Assembly: GCA_036562635.1 (NCBI GenBank)
Contig: DATCJU010000121.1
Coordinates: 1-18,091, forward strand
DNA length: 18,091 nt
From: DATCJU01 sp036562635
GTDB lineage: Bacteria > Actinomycetota > Actinomycetes > Mycobacteriales > Pseudonocardiaceae
Reading direction: 5' to 3'
The position numbers and the translations under genes were made by a program. Below, piece after piece: positions 7,064-13,262 of this stretch; the stretch's first letter is position 1; every line of letters begins with the position of its first letter. The notes beneath the pieces are model-generated. The model made no database searches, had not been told where the DNA came from, and worked only from the letters and a program-made list of their open reading frames with translations.

Positions 7064-8443
7064 GTGACCGACATCCCCCGCCGGGCCGTGCAGCGCACGA
7101 TGAAGCTCGCCAGCCTGCCCCTCGGTGTCGCGGGCCGGGCCGCGGCGGGCTGGGGTAAGCGATTGGCCGGCCGTAGCGCCGAGGAAGTGTCGGCCGAGTT
7201 CTCCGCCCGCACCGCCGAGCAGTTGTTCGCGGTGCTCGGACAGCTCAAGGGCGGCGCCATGAAGTTCGGCCAGGCGCTGAGCGTGTTCGAGGCCGCCGTG
7301 CCGGAGGAACTGGCCGCCCCGTACCGCGATGCGTTGACCAGGCTCCAGTCCGCGGCCCCGCCGATGCCGACCCGCACCGTGCACCGCGTGCTCGCCGAAC
7401 AACTCGGCCGCAGCTGGACCCGACGGTTCCGCGAGTTCGACGACGAGCCCGCCGCGGCGGCCAGCATCGGACAGGTGCACCACGCGGTGTGGCACGACGG
7501 TCGCGAGGTCGCGGTGAAGGTGCAGTACCCCGGGGCGGACGAGGCCCTGCTCGCCGACCTGCGCCAGCTCCAGCGGTTCAGCCGCCTGCTCCAGGCCCTG
7601 ATCCCGGGAACCGAGGTCAAGCCGCTGCTGGCCGAGCTGCGTGACCGCATGGTCGAGGAACTGGACTACCGCGACGAGGCCAACAGCCAGCGCGCGTTCG
7701 CCGCCGCCTTCGACGGCGACGCGGAGGTACACGTGCCCCGGGTCGTGGCGAGCGCGCCCCGGGTGGTGGTCACCGAGTGGGTGACGGGCACGCCCCTGTC
7801 GACGATCATCCGGTCCGGGGAGCGGGAGGAGCGGGACCTGGCGGGTCGGCTCCTGTCGGAGTTCCACTTCTCCTCCCCCGCCCGCGCCGGCCTGCTGCAC
7901 GCCGACCCGCACCCCGGGAACTTCATGATGCTTCCCGACGGCCGGCTGTGCGTGATCGACTTCGGCGCGGTGGCTCGCCTGCCGCACGGCCTGCCCCCCA
8001 CCTTCGGCCGGATGGTCCGACTCGCTCTGGACCGCAAGCCCGCGGAGCTGATGGAACTGCTGTCCGCGGAGGGGTTCGTACGCCCCGGCATGGTGCTGTC
8101 CGCCGAGGAGGCGCTGTCCTACCTGGCCCCGTTCGTCGAGCCACTGCGCCCCGAGCGGTTCCACTTCACCCGGCGGTGGATGCAGAGCCAGGCCGAGCGG
8201 GTGGGGGACCTGCGCAACCCCGACTTCCAGACCGGGCGCTCCCTGAACCTGCCCCCGCAGTACCTGCTCATCCACCGGGTGACCCTGGGCACCATCGGTG
8301 TGCTCTGTCAGCTCGACGCCTGGGTGCCGGCCAGGGAGATCGTCACCCGGTGGCAGCCGGGCTTCGCCGACCCGGAGGAGACCGACCCGGAACTGGATCC
8401 CTACGTGGACGACGAACCGAAACGAGCCGCAGGAAACACCTGA
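7064..8443 (+). CDS. ABC1/UbiB-family atypical kinase-like protein
   Basis: A 459-aa protein with the full set of ABC1/ADCK motifs: the KxGQ motif (KFGQ, 67-70), the Ala-rich loop AAASIGQVH (131-139), the ATP-binding lysine VAVKVQ (Lys152), ELDYRDEAN (199-207), the catalytic loop HADPHPGN (279-286) and DFG (299-301). Family members act as ATPase/kinase-like proteins, often in isoprenoid-quinone metabolism. The M. tuberculosis counterpart near whiB7 is Rv3197, whose precise role I cannot assert. GTG at 7064 is well supported by AAGGAGA (7049-7055), 8 nt upstream. The C-terminus is acidic (DPEETDPELDPYVDDE). The gene ends 9 nt before the stop of a convergent small gene, so no terminator fits between them. 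Confidence 0.93.
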   Translation: MTDIPRRAVQRTMKLASLPLGVAGRAAAGWGKRLAGRSAEEVSAEFSARTAEQLFAVLGQLKGGAMKFGQALSVFEAAVPEELAAPYRDALTRLQSAAPPMPTRTVHRVLAEQLGRSWTRRFREFDDEPAAAASIGQVHHAVWHDGREVAVKVQYPGADEALLADLRQLQRFSRLLQALIPGTEVKPLLAELRDRMVEELDYRDEANSQRAFAAAFDGDAEVHVPRVVASAPRVVVTEWVTGTPLSTIIRSGEREERDLAGRLLSEFHFSSPARAGLLHADPHPGNFMMLPDGRLCVIDFGAVARLPHGLPPTFGRMVRLALDRKPAELMELLSAEGFVRPGMVLSAEEALSYLAPFVEPLRPERFHFTRRWMQSQAERVGDLRNPDFQTGRSLNLPPQYLLIHRVTLGTIGVLCQLDAWVPAREIVTRWQPGFADPEETDPELDPYVDDEPKRAAGNT

Positions 8444-8452
8444 CCGGGCTCG

Positions 8453-8629
8453 TCACCACCAGTCCGAGGGCAGCTTGCCCTCGATGTCCCGCACGTGTGC
8501 GCGAGCGCAGCGCGGGCACAACCAGCGGGTACCGCCCCGGTCGTCACACTCGCTGACCCAGGTGAGGGCGGCGACCGGGTCGGACGGCTCCCGCACGGCT
8601 CCACACCGGTGACAACCCGCCACCGGCAT
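8453..8629 (-). CDS. Small zinc-ribbon protein ending LPSDWW
   Basis: 58 aa from ATG 8629 (66 aa from ATG 8653, also in frame). It carries two CxxC pairs, in AGCHRCGAV and RWLCPRCARAHVRDIEG, so a single zinc ribbon is expected. The C-terminus, HVRDIEGKLPSDWW, looks strongly conserved in style; I believe similar proteins lie beside whiB7 in other Pseudonocardiales, but this is from memory. ATG 8629 is preferred because GGAG lies 6 nt upstream, while at 8653 the nearest purine-rich run is about 12 nt away. The function is unknown. It lies downstream of the whiB7 unit but beyond that unit's terminator, so it probably has its own promoter within 8654-8764. Confidence 0.75.
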   Translation of the reverse strand: MPVAGCHRCGAVREPSDPVAALTWVSECDDRGGTRWLCPRCARAHVRDIEGKLPSDWW

Positions 8630-8764
8630 CCGCGGCTCCGTCACCGCCTCCATACACCGACACCGCCTCTCCCTCGAGGGTTCCCCAGGGAGATACCACA
8701 CGCACCCCACCACGGCCAGGAACACGCTCCGGCCGGAGCGGGGGGCACCGGGCCGGAAACGGCA

Positions 8765-8806
8765 CGGGCCGGTGCCACCCCGCGCACGCGAGGTGGCACC
8801 GGCCCG
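8765..8806 (-). terminator. Terminator of the whiB7 transcription unit
   Basis: A perfect 15-bp stem (8765-8779 with 8792-8806) and 12-nt loop begins 32 nt after the stop of the 75-aa gene, reading the minus strand. No U-tract is present. It separates the whiB7 unit from the LPSDWW zinc-ribbon gene. Confidence 0.8.
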
Positions 8807-8838
8807 AACAGCACCGTGTCCCCGAACGGTGCAGCAGC

Positions 8839-9066
8839 TCAGCTCACGCCGTAACGCCGGGCACGGCGAGCCGCGAAACGCGCCAACCTGTTCCACCGCC
8901 GCGCAACGACGAGACGGTGAGCCTCCCGTCGTTGCGCGGCTCGTCGTCGGTCTTCGTGCATTTGGGCTCTGGCAAGGGCTTCGTGCATTAGTTCGTGCAT
9001 CGTGAAGGTCACGTCTTCCCGGTCGTGATCGGCAGGAGGCACCGCGAACAGCTGCGTGATGTTCAT
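8839..9066 (-). CDS. 75-aa basic protein translationally coupled to whiB7
   Basis: Its ATG (9066-9064) overlaps the whiB7 stop in ATGA, so the two genes should be co-transcribed and translationally coupled. The protein opens MNITQLFAVPPADHDREDVT and has three MHE units (residues 23-25, 27-29, 36-38). The rest is a very basic, probably helical Arg/Ala-rich half containing WNRLARFAARRARR. There is no signal peptide or metal motif. I do not recognise a described family, although I believe similar small proteins occur downstream of whiB7 in related genera. Nucleic-acid or ribosome binding is a plausible guess from charge alone. A 14-bp perfect inverted repeat lies inside the coding sequence (8898-8940). 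Confidence 0.85.
   Translation of the reverse strand: MNITQLFAVPPADHDREDVTFTMHELMHEALARAQMHEDRRRAAQRREAHRLVVARRWNRLARFAARRARRYGVS
8898..8940 (-). repeat. 14-bp perfect inverted repeat inside the 75-aa gene
   Basis: 8898-8911 is exactly complementary to 8927-8940 with a 15-nt loop. It falls in the codons of the Arg/Ala-rich segment (QRREAHRLVVARR), and in mRNA would form a stable hairpin within the reading frame. Confidence 0.75.
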
Positions 9067-9467
9067 GCCGCGACCTCCTGGGTGCGTGCCGGAGCGGTGT
9101 CCAGCTTGGCGACACGCTCTTCCTTGCGCGGACGGCCCCGCGGCCGCTTGCGGGCGATGATCACTCCACGCTCGAAGATCTCACCGCCCCACACGCCCCA
9201 GGGCTCACGTCGGGCGAGTGCCCCGGCGAGGCACGCCGCCTTCACCGGGCAGGAGGCGCACAGGGCCTTGGCCTGCTCCAGCTGGGCGGGGCTGTCGGCG
9301 AACCACAGGTCGGGGTCGTTGACCCGACAGGGCAGCGCGGCACCGGTGTCCGGCACCTCGTCGAGCAGCTCCACGACTCCGACGCTGGACCCACCGATCG
9401 TGGGAGCGATGGAGAGCGACCCGCGAGCGAGCGGGATGGTGGCGGGCAAAGCAGTTCCCTTCCTCAT
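9063..9467 (-). CDS. whiB7: WhiB7 (WblC) iron-sulfur transcriptional regulator
   Basis: A 134-aa WhiB-family protein. The four cluster-binding cysteines are Cys47 (ALPCRVNDPDLWFA), Cys70, Cys73 (LCASC) and Cys79. They are followed by the WhiB7-type turn EPWGVWGGEIFE (88-99) and a C-terminal AT-hook KRPRGRPRK (107-115). AT-hook plus GVWGGEIF identifies WhiB7 rather than other Wbl proteins. WhiB7 binds the primary sigma factor, recognises an AT-rich box next to the -35 and activates intrinsic resistance genes when ribosomes are inhibited. The N-terminus is longer than in the 92-aa M. tuberculosis protein. ATG 9467 is chosen, but TTG 9449 has a better Shine-Dalgarno (AGGAAGGGA, 6 nt away) and would remove six residues. 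The upstream leader and the coupled downstream gene have their own entries. Confidence 0.95.
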   Translation of the reverse strand: MRKGTALPATIPLARGSLSIAPTIGGSSVGVVELLDEVPDTGAALPCRVNDPDLWFADSPAQLEQAKALCASCPVKAACLAGALARREPWGVWGGEIFERGVIIARKRPRGRPRKEERVAKLDTAPARTQEVAA

Positions 9468-9471
9468 CGTC

Positions 9472-9496
9472 CCGCCGACCGGGCTCCGGTCGGCGG
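9472..9496 (-). promoter_or_regulatory. Leader hairpin next to the whiB7 start
   Basis: An 11-bp perfect stem (9472-9482 with 9486-9496) with a 3-nt loop ends 4 nt before the ATG at 9467. Its 3' arm contains the only G-rich Shine-Dalgarno-like bases for that ATG, so folding could mask initiation. Confidence 0.65.
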
Positions 9497-9513
9497 CTTT
9501 CGTTCCTGACAAA

Positions 9514-9556
9514 CACGAAGGCCGCGGATCCGACGTCGCGGTCCGCGGCCTTCGTG
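9514..9556 (-). terminator. Attenuator-like intrinsic terminator in the whiB7 leader
   Basis: A perfect 15-bp stem (9542-9556 with 9514-9528), 13-nt loop, is followed on the minus strand by TTTGTC, the most U-rich tail of any hairpin in the window. It begins 25 nt after the upstream ORF's stop and lies 46 nt before the whiB7 ATG, where a transcription attenuator is expected. Terminators in whiB7/wblC leaders have been reported in mycobacteria and Streptomyces. Confidence 0.8.
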
Positions 9557-9581
9557 AGACTTGTCGCCCCGATACAGCTGA

Positions 9582-9818
9582 TCAGGGACTTCTCTCGTGC
9601 GCGGACAGACGGTCGTGACGGTCGGACAGCAGGCCGGCAGCAGCCAGCGATTCGGCGATCGGATCGGTAGTGACGACCACAGCGGGCACACGCAGCTTCC
9701 ACTGCTGGGCGCGCTGCGCTTCACCATTACCGGAGCGGACCGACATTACGGGCACACCACGGCCTGAGGCGGGCGCCAGGCGACCACAGGAGCCGGCAAG
9801 CTGCGTCATCAGAACCAC
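9582..9818 (-). CDS. Upstream ORF (78 aa) in the whiB7 leader, probable regulatory uORF
   Basis: A GTG at 9818 is preceded 5 nt upstream by AAGGGAGGTGA, the best Shine-Dalgarno in the window. 78 codons follow, starting MVLMTQLAGSCGRLAP and ending LSAHERSP. An in-frame ATG at 9809 is a weaker alternative, 14 nt from the Shine-Dalgarno. Codon use is looser than in neighbouring genes, with many T-ending codons plus GTA, AAT and AGA. The ORF stops 25 nt before the leader terminator. The position fits a sensor uORF whose translation speed decides whether RNA polymerase reaches whiB7. I recognise no protein family; a trans-acting peptide cannot be excluded. Confidence 0.75.
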   Translation of the reverse strand: MVLMTQLAGSCGRLAPASGRGVPVMSVRSGNGEAQRAQQWKLRVPAVVVTTDPIAESLAAAGLLSDRHDRLSAHERSP

Positions 9819-9879
9819 TGCGGTCACCTCCCTTCCACACCCACCACGATCGACCGACACGTTTCCGGCCGGTGCACGC

Positions 9880-9918
9880 AGGCTATTGCCCTACGCACGA
9901 CGGTGGCAACCGATTTTT
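9880..9918 (-). promoter_or_regulatory. WhiB7-type promoter of the whiB7 unit
   Basis: On the minus strand: an AT-rich box AAAAAT (9918-9913), then 3 bp, then -35 TTGCCA (9909-9904), an 18-bp spacer, and -10 TAGCCT (9885-9880). An AT-rich stretch 3 bp upstream of the -35 is the described WhiB7 activation signature, so the gene probably activates itself. Expected transcript start is near 9873, giving a leader of about 400 nt. Confidence 0.8.
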
Positions 9919-10024
9919 CGGGAATCTCTGTCCCCTGATGGCGAAACATGCGGCGACGGAGTGATGCCGCAGGTCAGCACGGGTTTTCGCCCACGGGGTA
10001 GCCGGGGGGAGCCGGACCGCGGGC

Positions 10025-12136
10025 TCAGGGCTGCTCGCCACGGACCAGGGCCAGCACCTCGGCACCGTAGCGGTCGAGTTTGGCGGCCCCGATCCCGGAG
10101 ATCGCCACCAATCCGGCCGGGTCCTCCGGCCGCTGCTCGGCGATCGCCATCAGCGTGGCGTCGGTGAACACCACGTAGGCCGGCACCTTGAGCTGCCGGG
10201 CCCGCTCCGAACGCCACGCCCGCAACCGGGCCAGCAGCTCCTCGTCCACATCGGACGGACAGCTCTCGCACCGCCCCAGCTTGACGGACAGGGTGCTGGT
10301 CAGGGCGCTCCCGCAGATCCGGCACCGCGCCCTGGCCGCACCACGCGGCCGGCCCACCGACACCAGAGCCGCCTCACCACCCGCCGCGCGGGACCGGGTC
10401 GGCAACGCCGCCGGGTGGTCGTCGGGCACCAGGCCGTACAGGAAACGGCTGCGCCGCCGGTGCCGTCGTCCCCCGGGCTGCCGGGACAACGCCCAGGACA
10501 GCCACAGGCGCTCCCGTGCCCGGGTGACCCCGACGTAGAGCAACCGGCGCTCCTCCTCCACCGCGGCGTCGTTCCCGTCGGCGTGCTGGATCGGCAACGT
10601 GCCCTCCACCAGGCCGACCAGGAAGACCACGTCCCACTCCAGGCCCTTGGCCGCGTGCAGGGAGGCGAGGGTGACACCCTCGACGGTCGGCGGGTGCTGG
10701 GCCTCGGCCCGCACGTCCAACTCGTGCACGAAATGCGGCAGCGCAGCCCCCGGCACGGTGGCCGCCAGCTCCTCGGCCAGCTCCACCAGGGCCTTCAGCG
10801 ACTCCCACCGTTCCCGGGCCGCCCCACCTGCCGGAGGACGGACGGTCAGCCCCAGCTCGGCCAGCACCTCCCGCACCTGCTCGGCCAGCTCCCCGGCGGG
10901 CTGCTCCTCCGCGGGCCGGACCGCCGCCTGGCGCAGCGCCTGCATCGCCTGCCGCACCTCGGGACGGGCGAAGAACCGCTCCCCGCCCCGCACCTGGTAG
11001 GGAACACCCTGTTCGGCGAGGGCCTGCTCGTAGACCTCCGACTGGGCGTTCACCCGGAACAGCACCGCGATCTCGCTGGCCGGCACCCCCTCGTCCAGCA
11101 GTGTGCGCACCCGCCGGGCCACCGCGGCGGCCTCGGCCGGTTCGTCGTCGAACTCGGCGAACTCCGGTTCCGGCCCCGGCGGGCGCTGTCCGACCAGCCG
11201 CAGCCGGGAACCGGCCGGGCGTTCCCGCGCCGCGCCGATCACCCGGTTGGCCAGCGCCACCACCTGTGGGGTCGACCGGTAGTCCCGCTCCAACCGGACC
11301 ACCACCGCCTCCGGGAAGCGGCGGGGGAACTCCAGCAGCCAGCGGGGGGAGGCCCCGGCGAACGAGTAGATGGTCTGGTTGGCGTCCCCCACCACGGTCA
11401 GGTCGTCCCGCGACCCGAGCCAGGCGTCCAGCACCCGCTGCTGCAACGGTGTGACGTCCTGGTACTCGTCCACCACGAAGCATCGGTAGCGCTCGCGGAA
11501 CTCCTGGGCGACCTCGGGGTGTCCCTCCAGCACGGCCGCGGTGTGCAGCAGCAGGTCGTCGAAGTCCAGCACCCGGGCGCGGTTCTTCAACTGCTCGTAC
11601 ACCGCGTACACCCGGGCCACCTGCTCCGGGGGCGCCGGACTGGTGCGGCGGGCCCGCGCCACCGCCGCGGGATAGTCCTCGGGGGTGACCAGCGAGGCCT
11701 TGGCCCACTCGATCTCACCGGCCAGGTCACGCAGCGCCTCGGCCTCCGTGGCCGCCCCGGCCCGGTGCGCCGCCTGCCCCACCAGGCGCAGCTTGCCCTC
11801 CAGCAGGGGCCACAGCTCGTCCCGCACCGCCCGGGGCCAGAAGTACCGGAGCTGGCGCAGCGCGGCGGCGTGGAAGGTGCGGGCCTGCACCCCGTGCACC
11901 CCCAGGGCCCGCAGGCGGCTGCGCATCTCCCCCGCCGCGCGGGCGGTGAACGTCACCGCCAGCACCTGGCCGGGGGCCACATGCCCCTGGTGCACCAGGT
12001 AGGCGATCCGGCGGGTGATGGTGCGGGTCTTCCCGGTGCCGGCTCCGGCGAGCACGCACACCGGACCGCGAGGCGCGGTCACCGCGGCGCGCTGTTCCGG
12101 ATCCAGTCCGTCCAGCAACGTGTTCGCGGTGTCCAT
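10025..12136 (-). CDS. uvrD2: UvrD2-type superfamily 1 DNA helicase with tetracysteine and HRDC domains
   Basis: A 703-aa ATP-dependent 3'-5' DNA helicase. Motifs in order: Q-motif region LDPEQRAAV (11-19), Walker A AGAGTGKT (30-37), VDEYQDVT (222-229), GDANQTIYSF (250-259), RDYRSTP (284-290), LHAAKGLEWDVVF (493-505) and LLYVGVTRARERL (532-544). The C-terminus carries a four-cysteine element (Cys605, Cys608, Cys623, Cys626) and an HRDC domain (about 631-697, ending ISGIGAAKLDRYGAEVL). This architecture and length match mycobacterial UvrD2 (about 700 aa), where the tetracysteine region is functionally important. ATG 12136 gives the expected N-terminus, with GAGG about 10 nt upstream. It follows nudC on the same strand after a hairpin and lies upstream of the separate whiB7 promoter. 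Confidence 0.95.
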   Translation of the reverse strand: MDTANTLLDGLDPEQRAAVTAPRGPVCVLAGAGTGKTRTITRRIAYLVHQGHVAPGQVLAVTFTARAAGEMRSRLRALGVHGVQARTFHAAALRQLRYFWPRAVRDELWPLLEGKLRLVGQAAHRAGAATEAEALRDLAGEIEWAKASLVTPEDYPAAVARARRTSPAPPEQVARVYAVYEQLKNRARVLDFDDLLLHTAAVLEGHPEVAQEFRERYRCFVVDEYQDVTPLQQRVLDAWLGSRDDLTVVGDANQTIYSFAGASPRWLLEFPRRFPEAVVVRLERDYRSTPQVVALANRVIGAARERPAGSRLRLVGQRPPGPEPEFAEFDDEPAEAAAVARRVRTLLDEGVPASEIAVLFRVNAQSEVYEQALAEQGVPYQVRGGERFFARPEVRQAMQALRQAAVRPAEEQPAGELAEQVREVLAELGLTVRPPAGGAARERWESLKALVELAEELAATVPGAALPHFVHELDVRAEAQHPPTVEGVTLASLHAAKGLEWDVVFLVGLVEGTLPIQHADGNDAAVEEERRLLYVGVTRARERLWLSWALSRQPGGRRHRRRSRFLYGLVPDDHPAALPTRSRAAGGEAALVSVGRPRGAARARCRICGSALTSTLSVKLGRCESCPSDVDEELLARLRAWRSERARQLKVPAYVVFTDATLMAIAEQRPEDPAGLVAISGIGAAKLDRYGAEVLALVRGEQP

Positions 12137-12167
12137 GTCCGTCCGTCCTCGACATCAACCTCGGCGC

Positions 12168-12198
12168 CGGTCCCGGAACCGGGCCGGCTCCGGGACCG
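12168..12198 (-). terminator. Hairpin between nudC and uvrD2
   Basis: A perfect 10-bp stem (12168-12177 with 12189-12198) and 11-nt loop lie in the 127-bp gap, 65 nt after the nudC stop. No U-tract. It may reduce read-through from nudC into uvrD2. Confidence 0.55.
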
Positions 12199-12263
12199 CC
12201 CATCCTCGCAGGACCGCCCGACGGCCGGGGCACGTCCTCATGCACACCCGGCCGCGCCGGACC

Positions 12264-13262
12264 TCACGCGTCCACCGCGGCCCAGGCGGCGAGCATGCGA
12301 CCGGCGATGGAGGACGGGGGAGGGAGACGCAGGCCCGGCACCGCACCGCCCGCCGCCAGCGCGGCCCGCACCCGGTCGCGGTGCACCCAGTGGGCGTCCT
12401 CGATCTCCCCGACGGCCGGCCGCAGGGGGGCGTCCCGATCGGCCACCGCGGTGAACCCGACCATGAGCGAGCGGGGAAACGGCCAGGGCTGGCTGCCGAG
12501 GTAGCGGATGCGACGCACCCGGACACCCACCTCCTCGGCGATCTCCCGCCGGACGCAGGCCTCCAGGGACTCACCCACCTCCACGAACCCGGCCAGCACC
12601 GAGTACCGCTCGGCCGGCCACAACGGCTGCCGGGCCAGCAGCACGTGCTCGCCGTTCACCCCGGTGTCGTCGTGCACCAGGCAGATGACCGCCGGGTCGG
12701 TACGCGGGTACTCCTCCCGGCCGCAACCGGTGCAGGTGCGTGCCCACCCGGCCTTGACCATCCGCGTGGGGGAGCCGCAGACCGCGCAGAAACCGGCGGC
12801 CCGGTGCCAGGCCAGCAGGCCCATCGCGGTCGCCAGCAGTGCCGCGTCACGTCGGCCCAGCAGCGCACCGGCACTCCGCAGGTCGTGCCGGACGACGTGG
12901 TGTCCGGCCTCCACCGCGGGCTCGGCCACCGCCCCGGTGTCGCCCACCGGCATCGCCCAGTAGCCGACACCGTCCTGCTCGTCGAGCAGCACGGCCGAGT
13001 CCGGGGGCTGCGGCCCCAGGGGGCCGGTGGGCAGGAAACGCAGCGTCATGCCGTCCGGCCCGGTCAGGGCATCGGTCCGGCCCCGCTCGTCGAGCAGGAG
13101 CACCCGGCCCTGCCGCCAGCCGTGGAGCAGGCGGTCACGGTCGACGCGCAGGGCGTCGTCCCGGGCGGCCAGGGCCCAGGCACCGTGCGGTGACTCGTCC
13201 AGTTGGAACGGCACCGTACCGTCGGAGCCGACGGTACGGTGCCCCGCCTCGGCGTGCGTCAC
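12264..13262 (-). CDS. nudC: NAD(+) diphosphatase / NADH pyrophosphatase (NudC)
   Basis: A 332-aa Nudix hydrolase from GTG 13262, or 316 aa from GTG 13214. The zinc ribbon is CAVC (Cys159/Cys162) with CTGC (Cys177/Cys180). The Nudix box is complete from Gly225 (GFVEVGE, then RREIAEEVG) with Glu231, Arg239, Glu240, Glu243 and Glu244. SQPWPFP (257-263) is the NADH-specificity signature. The enzyme cleaves NAD(H) to NMN(H) and AMP, and members can also remove NAD caps from RNA. GTG 13262 overlaps the M16 stop as GTGA, like the junction before it. However, a 16-bp palindrome covers 13210-13243, and family similarity starts only at PFQL, so GTG 13214 is a serious alternative. Neither start has a Shine-Dalgarno. 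Confidence 0.94.
   Translation of the reverse strand: MTHAEAGHRTVGSDGTVPFQLDESPHGAWALAARDDALRVDRDRLLHGWRQGRVLLLDERGRTDALTGPDGMTLRFLPTGPLGPQPPDSAVLLDEQDGVGYWAMPVGDTGAVAEPAVEAGHHVVRHDLRSAGALLGRRDAALLATAMGLLAWHRAAGFCAVCGSPTRMVKAGWARTCTGCGREEYPRTDPAVICLVHDDTGVNGEHVLLARQPLWPAERYSVLAGFVEVGESLEACVRREIAEEVGVRVRRIRYLGSQPWPFPRSLMVGFTAVADRDAPLRPAVGEIEDAHWVHRDRVRAALAAGGAVPGLRLPPPSSIAGRMLAAWAAVDA
13210..13243 (-). terminator. 16-bp palindrome at the M16/nudC junction (terminator or start-control element)
   Basis: 13210-13225 pairs perfectly with 13228-13243, leaving a 2-nt centre. On the minus strand it begins 15 nt after the M16 stop, where a terminator would be expected, yet it covers nudC codons 7-18 if nudC starts at 13262. 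The alternative GTG at 13214 lies within its distal arm. Confidence 0.6.

Noticed and set aside
5366..8275. A 969-codon open frame on the minus strand opposite DUF5679, the E1-like and the ABC1 genes
   Set aside because: It lies antisense to three genes with clear motifs, has repetitive Arg/Gly/His-rich composition and runs through the 18-bp terminator; it is a by-product of high GC.
8671..8739. Short perfect palindromes (CCCTCGAGGG at 8671-8680 and CTCCGGCCGGAG at 8728-8739)
   Set aside because: At 10-12 nt in GC-rich DNA they are expected by chance, and neither sits at a clear promoter.
9464..9727. An 87-codon minus-strand frame through the whiB7 leader
   Set aside because: It runs through both leader hairpins and lacks a ribosome binding site; the 9818-9582 frame has a near-perfect one.
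10415..12454. A 679-codon plus-strand open frame opposite uvrD2
   Set aside because: Antisense to a helicase with every expected motif; composition typical of a GC-driven shadow frame.
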